DNA of 37,954 nt. Source: Gammaproteobacteria bacterium (lineage in GTDB: Bacteria > Pseudomonadota > Gammaproteobacteria > Eutrophobiales > Eutrophobiaceae). Within the stretch, counting starts at the first letter, position 1; each line of letters opens with the position of its first letter. The translations under genes were made by a program, and so were the position numbers. The notes under the pieces were generated by a model. The model was not told where the DNA came from. It worked only from the letters and a program-made list of their open reading frames with translations, and searched no databases. Shown piece by piece: positions 9,144-17,762 of the stretch. The DNA lies in the NCBI GenBank assembly GCA_011772965.1, contig WVYN01000080.1:150608-188561 (forward strand). Direction: 5' to 3'.

Positions 9144-9914
9144 ATGCCCAAGTTTCTCCTGTTAATCCTGATTTTCTCACTTTCTGGTTGTACCTTTTTC
9201 AAGGGCAAAGAGGACCCTACCATCAATATGTCTGCTGAGCAGCTCTATGCCGAAGCAAGTGGGGCGATGGATTCAGGTGATTATGACAAGGCGGTTGAAT
9301 ATTACGAAAAACTGGAGAGCCGTTTTCCGTTTGGTGTCTATGGTAAACAGGCGCTTCTGGATTTGGCCTACGTGCATTTCAAGAACGACGAACCGGATTC
9401 CTCGGTTTCAGCTGCTGAGCGCTTTATTAAATTGTACCCGCAGAATCCTCATGTCGACTATGCCTATTACATAAAGGGACTTGCCAACTATAATCGGGGC
9501 TGGTCCTTTACCCAGCGCTACCTGCCACTGGACAGGACCCAGCGAGATTCGAGTTCGGCCCTGTTCGCTTTCAGGGATTTTGCCGAGCTTACTCGGCTTT
9601 TCCCGGACAGCATCTATGCCGAGGATGCCAGGCAGCGGATGATTTACCTGCGCAATATTCTTGCGGATTATGAATTAAATGTTGCCAATTACTACATGCG
9701 ACGTGGTGCCTTTGTCGCCGCGGCCAATCGTGCAAGTTATGTGGTCGAGAAATATCCGCGCACACCGGCAATACCGGACGCCCTGGTTATTATGGCCAAG
9801 GCTTACAAGGTACTGGAGATCAATGACCTCGCGGAGGATGCACTACGCATACTTGAATTAAATTACCCCAGCCATCCCGGGCTTTATGAGGTGCGACGTA
9901 TTGTCGTGCGATAG
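9144..9914 (+). CDS. bamD: Outer-membrane assembly lipoprotein BamD
   Basis: BamD is the essential lipoprotein of the BAM complex that inserts beta-barrel proteins into the outer membrane. The product has 256 residues. A lipoprotein signal peptide ends in the lipobox LSGC with lipidated C16; the next residue is T, which agrees with outer-membrane sorting. The mature part is built of TPR-like helical repeats, with typical phrases AEQLYAEA, ALLDLAYVHFK, RFIKLYPQNPHVDYAYY and YKVLEINDLAEDALRIL. The start is fixed by the signal peptide. It is divergent from rluD and converges on nadE with only 3 bases between the stop codons. Confidence 0.96.
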   Translation: MPKFLLLILIFSLSGCTFFKGKEDPTINMSAEQLYAEASGAMDSGDYDKAVEYYEKLESRFPFGVYGKQALLDLAYVHFKNDEPDSSVSAAERFIKLYPQNPHVDYAYYIKGLANYNRGWSFTQRYLPLDRTQRDSSSALFAFRDFAELTRLFPDSIYAEDARQRMIYLRNILADYELNVANYYMRRGAFVAAANRASYVVEKYPRTPAIPDALVIMAKAYKVLEINDLAEDALRILELNYPSHPGLYEVRRIVVR

Positions 9915-9917
9915 GTT

Positions 9918-11525
9918 CTACTCCCGATAACCTGAAGTAATCGGATAGCGTCTGTCCCTGCCAAATGCTCGCTGGGAAATTCTCACACCGGGTGCGATCT
10001 GCCGGCGTTTGTATTCGTTTCGATCGACTAGGCTGACCACACGTTCGACATCTCTCTGATTAAATCCGGCCTTGATAATTTCTTCCGGGCATTGATCCTG
10101 CTCAATATAGCGCTCCAGTATTGGATCCAGTACTTCATAGGCCGGCAGGCTATCCTGGTCCAGCTGGTTTTCCTTCAGTTCGGCGCTTGGCGGCCGGTCA
10201 ATGATACGTTGTGGTATAACCAACGAGATACTGTTACGCCATCTGGACAGTTCATAGACCAGGGTTTTTGGTAGATCTTTCAACGGCGCAAAGCCACCCG
10301 CCATATCCCCGTAAAGTGTCGCATAGCCGACAGACATCTCACTCTTGTTCCCCGTGGTCAGCACCAGCCAGCCGGTCTTGTTGGATATGGCCATCAGGAT
10401 GATACCCCGACAGCGTGCCTGGATATTTTCTTCAGTGGTGTCTTCTTTTGAAAGCCCGGCGAAGATGGGTTCCAGGATGTTGGTAAATGCCTTGAAGGGC
10501 GGTTCTATGGAAATCGTGTGATGCTTTACGTCCAGAATACGGCACATCTCGGCCGCATCTTCCATACTCATTGCCGATGTGAAGCGGGAAGGCATGATCA
10601 CTGACAGAACATTCTCATTGCCCAGTGCATCAACGGCAATTGCCAATGTCAATGCAGAATCAATGCCGCCGGAGAAACCGATGATTGCTCCCTCAAAACC
10701 ATTTTTCCGGACATAATCCTTCACGCCCAGAATCAGTGCACTGTAAACAGCCTCGTTTCTGCTGAGTATTTGTGCCGATAGATTATCTCTGCAGTTAAAC
10801 GAATAGTTTTGATACTCCAGAATGAAGATCCCCTCGGTGAACTCGGGTGCCTGGAAACAATGACGGCCCGAGGCATCCATAACCATGGAGGCCCCATCAA
10901 ACACCAGTTCATCCTGTCCCCCGACCAGGTTGGTATAAATGATATCCAGCCCGGACTCTGCCACCCGCTGTCTCAGCACCTGCTCGCGCAGACTGATCTT
11001 GTTGGAATGGTAGGGGGAGGCATTGATATTGAATAACAACCGGGCACCGGCCTCTCTGGCTTGCTGACAAACCGGTTTACTCCAGATGTCTTCACAGATA
11101 CTGAGCGCCACCGGTACGCCTTTCAGGTTGAATACACAAGGCACGGAACCTGGCTGGAAGTACCGCTTTTCATCAAACACACTGTAGTTGGGCAATTCCT
11201 GCTTATGGTAGCGGTGCTGAATTTTTCCTCCGGAAATATGGGCACAGCAATTATAAAGTTTGTCATCAACCTTCTCCGGATAACCTAGGACAAGATCGAT
11301 ATCGATACCGCACTGACAGATTTCATCCAAGGCATCGGCAATTGCAGAATACAACGCAGGCCGGTAGAGAAGGTCTTCCGGAGGGTAACCCGTGATGGTC
11401 AATTCAGGATAAACAATGACGTCCGCCTGTTTCTGTTTCGCCTCGCTGGCAGCCTGGATGATCTTTCCGGTATTGCCGGCAATATCACCTACCAGCAGAT
11501 TGATTTGCGCCAGTGCAATTTGCAT
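9918..11525 (-). CDS. nadE: Glutamine-dependent NAD+ synthetase
   Basis: Catalyses the last step of NAD biosynthesis, ATP-dependent amidation of nicotinic acid adenine dinucleotide, using glutamine. Two domains are visible in the 535 residues: an N-terminal nitrilase-type glutaminase with E41 (YPELTITGYPPEDLL), K108 (HKQELPNY) and C144 (SICEDIW), and a C-terminal synthetase with the PP-loop SGGIDS at 284-289. Later landmarks include TGNKSEMSVGYATLYGD and GGFAPLKDLPKT. Length fits the short two-domain bacterial form. It follows sucD by 3 bases on the same strand, so it is probably cotranscribed with sucCD. Confidence 0.95.
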   Translation of the reverse strand: MQIALAQINLLVGDIAGNTGKIIQAASEAKQKQADVIVYPELTITGYPPEDLLYRPALYSAIADALDEICQCGIDIDLVLGYPEKVDDKLYNCCAHISGGKIQHRYHKQELPNYSVFDEKRYFQPGSVPCVFNLKGVPVALSICEDIWSKPVCQQAREAGARLLFNINASPYHSNKISLREQVLRQRVAESGLDIIYTNLVGGQDELVFDGASMVMDASGRHCFQAPEFTEGIFILEYQNYSFNCRDNLSAQILSRNEAVYSALILGVKDYVRKNGFEGAIIGFSGGIDSALTLAIAVDALGNENVLSVIMPSRFTSAMSMEDAAEMCRILDVKHHTISIEPPFKAFTNILEPIFAGLSKEDTTEENIQARCRGIILMAISNKTGWLVLTTGNKSEMSVGYATLYGDMAGGFAPLKDLPKTLVYELSRWRNSISLVIPQRIIDRPPSAELKENQLDQDSLPAYEVLDPILERYIEQDQCPEEIIKAGFNQRDVERVVSLVDRNEYKRRQIAPGVRISQRAFGRDRRYPITSGYRE

Positions 11526-11528
11526 CGA

Positions 11529-12401
11529 TTACTGAAGCTTGCCCAGAATTGCCGAACCAATTTCGGCGGGGGAACGAACGGCCGTGACATTGGCAGCCTC
11601 CAGAGCAGCGAACTTGTCATCCGCAGTACCCTTGCCCCCGGAAATGATGGCCCCGGCATGACCCATCCGTTTACCCGGCGGTGCGGTCACACCGGCGATG
11701 TAACCAATAACCGGTTTGCTGACTTGTTGCTTGATGTATTCGGCAGCCTCTTCTTCGGCGGTACCGCCAATTTCACCTACCATGATAATGCCCTCGGTGC
11801 CGGGATCCTCTTGGAAAAGCTTCAGGCAATCAATGAAGTCTAGCCCATGGATTGGATCGCCACCGATGCCGACACAGGAGCTTTGGCCGAGACCATTGAT
11901 TGTGGTCTGGTGCACGGCTTCATAAGTCAATGTCCCCGAACGGGAAACAATGCCGATTGTCCCGGGCTGGTGAATATTTCCCGGCATGATGCCGATTTTA
12001 CATTGGCCCGGAGTGATGATGCCCGGGCAGTTGGGTCCAATCAGACGGATATCCGGGAAACGCTCCAAATAGGCCCGGACTTTTAGCATATCAAGTACCG
12101 GTATGCCTTCGGTGATACATACAATTATCCTGATGCCTGCATCTATGGCCTCGACAATGGATTCCGCGGCAAAGCCCGGTGGTACCATGATCATGCTGGC
12201 ATTTGCACCGGTATCCACAACGGCATCATGTACTGAATCAAATACGGGGCGCTCAAGATGCGTCTCCCCGCCCCGCCCGGGAGTCACGCCACCCACAACC
12301 CGGGTGCCATAATCAATCGCTTGCTGGGCATGAAAGGTCCCTTGCCGTCCCGTGAAGCCCTGGATAATAAGCCTGGTATTATTATCGATTAATATCGCCA
12401 T
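11529..12401 (-). CDS. sucD: Succinate-CoA ligase alpha subunit
   Basis: Alpha subunit of succinyl-CoA synthetase in the TCA cycle; it binds CoA and carries the phosphohistidine intermediate. The 290-residue product has the CoA-binding region near the N-terminus ([15 protein letters not shown] at 15-29, GGVTPGRGG at 37-45) and the catalytic H248 in [17 protein letters not shown]. The ATG shares one base with the sucC stop (TGATG on the minus strand), which implies translational coupling that would keep the subunits at equal amounts. Confidence 0.97.
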   Translation of the reverse strand: MAILIDNNTRLIIQGFTGRQGTFHAQQAIDYGTRVVGGVTPGRGGETHLERPVFDSVHDAVVDTGANASMIMVPPGFAAESIVEAIDAGIRIIVCITEGIPVLDMLKVRAYLERFPDIRLIGPNCPGIITPGQCKIGIMPGNIHQPGTIGIVSRSGTLTYEAVHQTTINGLGQSSCVGIGGDPIHGLDFIDCLKLFQEDPGTEGIIMVGEIGGTAEEEAAEYIKQQVSKPVIGYIAGVTAPPGKRMGHAGAIISGGKGTADDKFAALEAANVTAVRSPAEIGSAILGKLQ

Positions 12402-13570
12402 CAGTTAACCTTACCAGCAGCAGTGACGACTTTAACAGCAGCATCAGCCAGCTCATCTGCTGTGATGATGGTCAGACCACTATCAGCAAGCAGTTGTTTG
12501 CCTTGCTCGACATTGGTCCCCTCCAGCCTGACTACGACCGGTACACTTACCCCGACCTGTCGAACAGCATTGATGATACCCTCTGCAATGAGGTCACAAC
12601 GGACAATACCACCAAAGATGTTAACCAAAATGGCCTTGACGTTCTTGTCAGAGACAATCAGCTTGAAAGCTTCAGTGACCCGTTCGGCAGTGGCTCCGCC
12701 GCCAACGTCCAGGAAATTTGCAGGCTCGCCGCCATGTAATTTAATGATATCCATGGTTGCCATAGCCAGTCCGGCACCATTGACCATGCAGGCAATATTG
12801 CCATCAAGTGTCACGTAATTAAGGTCATTGCGTTTTGCGATACTCTCTTTCTCATCTTCCTGAGTTGGATCATGCCATTCCTCAAGATTGGGCTGTCTGA
12901 ACAGAGCGTTATCATCTATTATTACCTTGGCATCCAGCGCCATCAGATTTCCATCGGCAGCAATAATCAGAGGATTGATCTCGACGAGACTGAGATCTTT
13001 TTCGATAAACAGTTGGTATAGGGACTTGATAATATAATCCAGTTGCTTTTGCTGGTTGGCATCAAGTCCCAACATGCCAGCGATTCGACGGGTCTGAAAA
13101 CCTTGCAAGCCAAGGATTGGGTCGATGGCGATACTTAAAATTTTTTCCGGCTGGCTTTCTGCTACTTCCTCTATGTCCATTCCACCTGCGGCTGAAGCAA
13201 TGATCGCAACGCGGCGCGATGCCCGGTCCACCAGCAGACCCAGGTACATTTCCTTCTTGATGTCTGTGAGACTCTGTATCAGTACACAGTTGACCGGTTG
13301 CCCGCCCGGTGCCGATTGCTTGGTAATCAGGCGTGTACCCAGCATGGCGCGGGTCAATGACTCCACTTCCTCGATCGAATGTCCAAGTTTGACCCCCCCG
13401 GCCTTGCCCCTGCCACCCGCATGCACCTGGGCCTTGATGACCCAGCCTTCCCCAAGAAGCTCTGTTGCATGACGAATGGCTTCCTTAACAGAATGCGCAG
13501 GATAGCCGGGGGGAACAGGTATGCCGTATTCTATAAAGAGCTTCTTGGCCTGATATTCGTGAAGGTTCAT
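12401..13570 (-). CDS. sucC: ADP-forming succinate-CoA ligase beta subunit
   Basis: Beta subunit of succinyl-CoA synthetase, containing the nucleotide and succinate sites. The 389 residues start with [12 protein letters not shown], the family hallmark, followed by an ATP-grasp domain ([13 protein letters not shown] near 50-65, VEINPLI near 196) and the C-terminal CoA-ligase domain with FLDVGGGAT and [12 protein letters not shown]. First gene of a sucC-sucD-nadE minus-strand operon. It is divergent from the PP0621-like gene and pilSR, with a 154-base gap. Confidence 0.97.
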   Translation of the reverse strand: MNLHEYQAKKLFIEYGIPVPPGYPAHSVKEAIRHATELLGEGWVIKAQVHAGGRGKAGGVKLGHSIEEVESLTRAMLGTRLITKQSAPGGQPVNCVLIQSLTDIKKEMYLGLLVDRASRRVAIIASAAGGMDIEEVAESQPEKILSIAIDPILGLQGFQTRRIAGMLGLDANQQKQLDYIIKSLYQLFIEKDLSLVEINPLIIAADGNLMALDAKVIIDDNALFRQPNLEEWHDPTQEDEKESIAKRNDLNYVTLDGNIACMVNGAGLAMATMDIIKLHGGEPANFLDVGGGATAERVTEAFKLIVSDKNVKAILVNIFGGIVRCDLIAEGIINAVRQVGVSVPVVVRLEGTNVEQGKQLLADSGLTIITADELADAAVKVVTAAGKVN

Positions 13571-13672
13571 TATTCTGTCAGTCTTGAATATGAGGAGAGC
13601 CGTGGTGTGATATCGTAAGCATACACAGATTTCAGGGTGTTATGAAGATAATGTTCCTCGCCTTTTTTTCGA

Positions 13673-13700
13673 TTTATACCCTAGAATCATTATCGAACAA
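13673..13700 (-). promoter_or_regulatory. Candidate sigma-70 promoter of sucC
   Basis: On the minus strand TTGTTC (13700-13695) and TATAAA (13678-13673) are 16 bases apart. This would give a leader of roughly 100 bases before sucC. It lies in the divergent gap between sucC and the pilS-linked small gene (13571-13724). I see no comparably good plus-strand promoter in that gap. Confidence 0.3.
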
Positions 13701-13724
13701 GTCAATTATTCACTGATATGTAAT

Positions 13725-13952
13725 ATGCTTAGAATTCTTATTCTCATTGCTGCAGTCTGGGTTATCTACAGGCTGTTTTTTCACAAGAGGAAAACAGTCG
13801 AGCCTGATAATAAAGGTGAAAAGAGATTGAGTGCCGTTCGTTGCAGTTTTTGTGGAATATATGTCGACAAAAATGATGCTATTAATGATAAAGATCTGTT
13901 CTTTTGCAGCAGAGATCATTACCTGAATTACAAGGACAAGAAATCGAAATGA
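13725..13952 (+). CDS. Small membrane protein of the PP0621 type
   Basis: A 75-residue protein with one N-terminal transmembrane segment (about 2-19), a basic stretch (HKRKT at 20-24) and a small metal-ribbon-like tail: C40 and C43 as CSFC, C61, and H65. This layout is that of the uncharacterised PP0621 family, which in pseudomonads and relatives often sits directly upstream of pilS. Its stop overlaps the pilS start (ATGA, 13949-13952), so translation is coupled, pointing to a role close to the PilS/PilR system. The function is unknown; family assignment is from recall of the pattern, not a search. Confidence 0.75.
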   Translation: MLRILILIAAVWVIYRLFFHKRKTVEPDNKGEKRLSAVRCSFCGIYVDKNDAINDKDLFFCSRDHYLNYKDKKSK

Positions 13953-15562
13953 GCCAATCACAGAAAGAGAGAAAATTCCTCACTGATATTAATTGGCGGG
14001 CTGTGCGCTTTTTTAATGCCTATAGATTCCTTGTCGGGTTTTTATTTACATGCCTCGTCTGGGTCGGACAGTTACCAACACCGATTGGGACATACAACCC
14101 CCTGGTATTTTCTTTGGCCATTCATTTTTACCTGCTGTTTTCAATCATCTGTTTCTGGTCTATAAGCAGGCGGAGTCCACGCTATGCCTTACAATTAAAT
14201 ATCCAGGTACTGATCGATCTCTTGGTCATATCGCTTTTGATGTATTCCAGTGAAGGACTGTCCAGTGGTTTTGGAATGTTGCTTGTTATTGCTGTTGCCG
14301 GTGGCAGTATTCTCAAGGGTGGCAAGATAGCTATATTGTACGCAGCGATAGCCACGATTCTGGTACTCACACATGAACTCTATATTGATTTATTTAGTTC
14401 TGCTCTGGAACCTAACTATACTCATGCGGCATTCTTGGGGATTACTTTCTTTATCACAGCATCACTGGGACGCTTGTTGTCTGCTAGAGTTGAAAAAAGC
14501 GAGGCAATTGCGAGCCAGCATGCAGCAGACCTTGAAAGCCTGGCACAACTTAATGAATATATTGTTCAGCGTATGCAGTCAGGGATTATGGTCCTGGATG
14601 AGGAATTGCATATTCGGCAGATCAATGAATCCGGGCGAACCCTGCTTGGGTTATCAGATGATGTAAAAAACCAGTTACTCCCTGCGGTTGCTCCGGGCGT
14701 GGCACGATATGTTGAAGAATGGTTGCAGGGGAAGGGTAACCGGATTGTTATCTTCCGTTCAGATGCCGGTGATATCGATATCCAGCTGTCCTTTACCCAG
14801 TTGATACCGGAAACCCGTTTCGGAATTCTGGTTTTCATCGAGGATTTGAGCCTGATGAGACAGAGGGCCCAGCATTTGAAACTGGCATCTCTGGGCAGGC
14901 TGGCGGCAAGTATAGCTCATGAAGTAAGAAATCCCCTGGGCGCTATCATGCATGCCAGTCAGTTGATTTCGGAAGCTGATAATGTAGCGCCTGAAAACGA
15001 AAGGTTATTGCAGATCATCACAGATCAGTCTAACCGGGTGAATACCATTATCAGGAATGTTCAGGACCTGAGTCGTAGACAGGTAGCCACCCTGCAGGTC
15101 GTTGACCTTTCCAAATGGCTGGATAATTTCGTCAATGAATTCATCACCAGCCATCGACTGGGTCCTGGTCAGGTCAACTGTCCGATTCATGAATCGGAGG
15201 TATTGGTCAATGCAGATCCGGACCAGTTATTTCAGGTCATCTCCAACCTGGCGGAGAATGCGGTCCGTCACGGTACCGGCAATCCGCTCGTGGAAATACA
15301 ATATGGTGTAAAAGAGGACTCAGAGAGGCCTTATATTGATATAATTGACCAAGGTCACGGAATTCCTGATGATAATATTCAACACTTGTTTGAGCCTTTT
15401 TTTACAACACACTCCGGTGGAACCGGACTTGGCCTGTATATCGCGAGAGAGTTATGCGAGGCTAACCAGGCCAGCCTGATACTTCATAAGAACTCGGAAA
15501 AGGGCTGTTGTTTTCGAATCCAGTTCGCTCATATTGAAAAACAGCATAATCTAATTGAATGA
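13949..15562 (+). CDS. pilS: Type IV pilus sensor histidine kinase PilS
   Basis: Membrane sensor kinase that phosphorylates PilR; in Pseudomonas it senses pilin levels in the inner membrane. From the ATG at 13949 the protein has 537 residues: six hydrophobic segments (about 25-175), a linker helix, a PAS-like region (about 195-305), HisKA with phospho-acceptor H324 in SIAHEVRNPLGAI, and an ATPase domain with N436 (NLAENAVRHG), DQGHGIPDD at 467-475 and GGTGLGLYIA at 490-499. The frame is open up to 13904 but that ATG lies inside the upstream gene; the ATGA overlap favours 13949. It also overlaps pilR by ATGA. Confidence 0.93.
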   Translation: MSQSQKERKFLTDINWRAVRFFNAYRFLVGFLFTCLVWVGQLPTPIGTYNPLVFSLAIHFYLLFSIICFWSISRRSPRYALQLNIQVLIDLLVISLLMYSSEGLSSGFGMLLVIAVAGGSILKGGKIAILYAAIATILVLTHELYIDLFSSALEPNYTHAAFLGITFFITASLGRLLSARVEKSEAIASQHAADLESLAQLNEYIVQRMQSGIMVLDEELHIRQINESGRTLLGLSDDVKNQLLPAVAPGVARYVEEWLQGKGNRIVIFRSDAGDIDIQLSFTQLIPETRFGILVFIEDLSLMRQRAQHLKLASLGRLAASIAHEVRNPLGAIMHASQLISEADNVAPENERLLQIITDQSNRVNTIIRNVQDLSRRQVATLQVVDLSKWLDNFVNEFITSHRLGPGQVNCPIHESEVLVNADPDQLFQVISNLAENAVRHGTGNPLVEIQYGVKEDSERPYIDIIDQGHGIPDDNIQHLFEPFFTTHSGGTGLGLYIARELCEANQASLILHKNSEKGCCFRIQFAHIEKQHNLIE

Positions 15563-16893
15563 ACAGACCTGTCGCATTGGTTATTGATGACGAGCCGGAC
15601 ATTCTTGAACTGCTTGATATCACTCTCAAGCGTATGGATATCGCTGCGGTCTGCGTGGAAAATCTCAAGTCGGCCAAGAAATTATTAAAGGAAAGGCCAT
15701 TTGAGATTTGCCTGACCGACATGCGCCTTCCTGATGGAGATGGTGTCGAATTCGTCAGTTATGTGCAGGAGCATTACCCCGAAATGCCGGTTGCCGTAAT
15801 CACGGCCCATGGCAGTATGGAGGCTGCCATTCAGGCCCTGAAATCAGGCGCCTTTGATTTTCTCTCCAAGCCGGTTGACCTTCCTACCCTCAGGACTCTG
15901 GTCAATAGTGCACTCAAACTTTCCGGGCAGAGGGAGCCGACCGACCACGCGCTGAATCTGATTGGCACAAGCCGGGAAATGGCAGGTATCAGGGCCTCGA
16001 TCAATAAACTGGCCCGAAGCCAGGCGCCTGTTTATATCAGCGGTGAATCTGGAACCGGTAAGGAACTAGTTGCTCGGATGATCCACGAGCAGGGGTCACG
16101 TGCTGATAAGCCCTTTGTACCGGTCAATTGTGGTGCCATACCCCATGACCTCATGGAGAGTGAATTTTTCGGTCACAAAAAAGGCAGCTTCACTGGTGCA
16201 GTATCGGATAATGCAGGCCTGTTTCTCGCCGCCCAGGGCGGCACACTGTTCTTTGATGAGATTGCAGAGTTGCCGCTGCACATGCAGGTAAAATTATTGC
16301 GGGCCATTCAGGAAAAATCCATTCGCCCCGTGGGAGCAACAGCCGAGATTGCGCTCGATGTCCGTATTCTAAGCGCTACGCATCATAATCTTCTGGACTT
16401 GGTCAATGCCGGTAAATTTCGACACGATCTCTTCTATCGTATCAATGTGATCGAATTGCAAATCCCGCCCTTGCGGGAACGCAAGGAAGATATTCCCCTG
16501 TTGACGGAATTTGTACTGGCAAAACTGGCCATGGAAACAGATGTTAGTGCGCCGGAAATTTCGGACGAAGCGCAGCAGAGCCTTGTTAATTACTCCTTCC
16601 CGGGCAATATACGTGAACTTGAAAATATACTCGAACGCGCACTCACCCTGTGCGATGGCAAGGTGATCAGCAGTGAGGACCTGCAACTGCCCGAGGCCAG
16701 CGCCGAGAGCCAGGCAACACTGACTGAGGCAAAAGCTGCTGCCCCGCTGGATAGCTATCTTGATGATATCGAGCGTAAGAAGATTATGGACGCCCTGGAA
16801 AAGACCCGCTGGAACAAGACGGCAGCCGCCAAGCTGCTGGGCATCAGCCTGAGGGCGTTGAGATACCGCCTGGAAAAGCTGGATCTGGACTGA
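15559..16893 (+). CDS. pilR: Sigma-54-dependent response regulator PilR
   Basis: Transcriptional activator of pilA with sigma-54. The 444 residues contain a receiver domain with acidic pair D11-E12, phospho-acceptor D54 and K104; an AAA+ domain with Walker A GESGTGKE at 162-169, the sigma-54-contacting loop as GSFTGA at 209-214, and Walker B FFDE at 231-234; and a Fis-type helix-turn-helix at the C-terminus (TAAAKLLGISLRALRYRLEKL). The loop has S instead of the A of the common GAFTGA, a substitution known in some activators. It overlaps pilS by 4 bases and lies just upstream of a sigma-54 promoter with candidate binding sites. Confidence 0.95.
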   Translation: MNRPVALVIDDEPDILELLDITLKRMDIAAVCVENLKSAKKLLKERPFEICLTDMRLPDGDGVEFVSYVQEHYPEMPVAVITAHGSMEAAIQALKSGAFDFLSKPVDLPTLRTLVNSALKLSGQREPTDHALNLIGTSREMAGIRASINKLARSQAPVYISGESGTGKELVARMIHEQGSRADKPFVPVNCGAIPHDLMESEFFGHKKGSFTGAVSDNAGLFLAAQGGTLFFDEIAELPLHMQVKLLRAIQEKSIRPVGATAEIALDVRILSATHHNLLDLVNAGKFRHDLFYRINVIELQIPPLRERKEDIPLLTEFVLAKLAMETDVSAPEISDEAQQSLVNYSFPGNIRELENILERALTLCDGKVISSEDLQLPEASAESQATLTEAKAAAPLDSYLDDIERKKIMDALEKTRWNKTAAAKLLGISLRALRYRLEKLDLD

Positions 16894-16904
16894 ATCGAGA
16901 GCTA

Positions 16905-16969
16905 TGTCACATTTAGCTAACGGACAACGTCAAAATGTGACAACATGCGTCACAATTCATAAAGTTGTC
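16905..16969 (+). promoter_or_regulatory. Cluster of PilR-like TGTC/GACA sites upstream of pilA
   Basis: Four TGTC words occur in 65 bases, two on each strand: TGTC at 16905-16908 and 16966-16969, GACA at 16923-16926 and 16939-16942. Within the cluster is a 6-base-arm inverted repeat, TGTGAC at 16936-16941 and GTCACA at 16949-16954. Pseudomonas PilR binds repeated (C/G)TGTC sites upstream of pilA. The cluster lies about 80-145 bases upstream of the sigma-54 -24 element, the usual enhancer distance. Binding is inferred. Confidence 0.65.
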
Positions 16970-17050
16970 ATCCCGCCGGAACCGATAGGACTTGCTATTT
17001 AACATAATAGAAACATATACTTACGCAAAAATTTTGATGCATATTGTTTT

Positions 17051-17066
17051 TGGCATGCGAAGTGCA
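17051..17066 (+). promoter_or_regulatory. Sigma-54 promoter of pilA
   Basis: TGGCATGCGAAGTGCA matches the -24/-12 consensus TGGCAC-N5-TTGCA at most positions. GG (17052-17053) and GC (17064-17065) are separated by the required 10 bases. A transcript would begin near 17077, giving a leader of about 114 bases before the pilA ATG. PilR sites lie upstream and the pilR gene is adjacent. Confidence 0.88.
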
Positions 17067-17178
17067 TTAAAGATATCGCAAATTTACAATCTACTTGCCG
17101 GGAAATCCGCCTGGCTGGTGAGCGTAACAGGTTAAGGTAGCGATGCGTGCCATCTACCTTAGTAATAGTTCAATCATT

Positions 17179-17184
17179 AGGAGA
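17179..17184 (+). promoter_or_regulatory. Ribosome-binding site fixing the pilA start
   Basis: AGGAGA lies 6 bases before the ATG at 17191. It decides between this start and the in-frame ATG at 17143, which has no such site and would put 16 unrelated residues before the prepilin leader. Confidence 0.85.
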
Positions 17185-17190
17185 CTTAAA

Positions 17191-17643
17191 ATGAAGCAAC
17201 TACAGAAAGGTTTCACACTGATCGAATTGATGATCGTTGTGGCCATTATCGGTATTTTGGCAGCGGTCGCGATTCCTGCTTATTCTGACTACACCGCTCG
17301 TTCACAGGTAACTGAAGCGGTTGGTCTGGCCTCAGGTTACAAGACTGGTTTCGCAGAATTCTATGCTGACCAAGGTGTCTGGCCTGATGGGCTGACCCAA
17401 GTCGGTTCTACGTTATCAGGCAAATATGTGTCAACCATGACTATCGCTGCAGGTGCAGGCACCTCAGGTACGGTTGTCATCACGGCTACCATGAAGGCTG
17501 TTGGTACGAACCCTGACATCGCCAGTGGCGTTTATGCACTCGGTTCAACCAACGGCAAACAGTGGTGGTGCGGTAATGCAGACGCTATTGTCAGCGGCAC
17601 CACAGACCTTGATAGCAAATTCCTGCCAAGTGCCTGTAAGTAA
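17191..17643 (+). CDS. pilA: Type IVa major pilin PilA
   Basis: The structural subunit of the type IV pilus. The 150-residue precursor has a six-residue-plus-G leader, MKQLQKG, cut by PilD between G7 and F8; the mature N-terminus FTLIE has the conserved E5 and a hydrophobic helix (8-30). Two cysteines, C127 and C149, can form the D-region disulfide. A Ser/Thr-rich central part (about 73-120) offers possible O-glycosylation sites. The C-terminal residue is K150, not the Ser used by TfpO/PilO systems. A strong ribosome-binding site, a sigma-54 promoter and a strong terminator frame it, and a membrane glycosyltransferase-like cluster follows. Confidence 0.97.
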   Translation: MKQLQKGFTLIELMIVVAIIGILAAVAIPAYSDYTARSQVTEAVGLASGYKTGFAEFYADQGVWPDGLTQVGSTLSGKYVSTMTIAAGAGTSGTVVITATMKAVGTNPDIASGVYALGSTNGKQWWCGNADAIVSGTTDLDSKFLPSACK

Positions 17644-17705
17644 TACTTGAGCAGTATCAAGGGATGTCAATTTAGCTTTAAACATCCCTGATTTTGAGTA
17701 ATCAT

Positions 17706-17738
17706 AAAGGCCGCCAACAGGCGGCCTTTATTTTTTAT
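17706..17738 (+). terminator. Rho-independent terminator after pilA
   Basis: A perfect 10-base stem (17706-17715 with 17720-17729), GC-rich in its middle, closes on a 4-base loop AACA and is followed by a T-rich tract (17730-17737). It ends the pilA transcript 63 bases after the stop codon and only 25 bases before the next gene, which therefore has little room for its own promoter and may depend on readthrough. Confidence 0.93.
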
Positions 17739-17762
17739 CATCTTAAAACCGGCAAAAGATGA

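Noticed and set aside
13904-13948. Upstream ATG extending pilS by 15 residues
   Set aside because: It lies inside the preceding gene; the ATGA overlap at 13949 is the usual coupled start.
16936-16954. CRP/Vfr-like site (TGTGA...TCACA) before pilA
   Set aside because: The spacer is 9 bases instead of 6; PilR half-sites explain the words better.
17143-17190. Upstream in-frame ATG extending pilA by 16 residues
   Set aside because: It has no ribosome-binding site, and the prepilin leader at 17191 is complete with AGGAGA in front.
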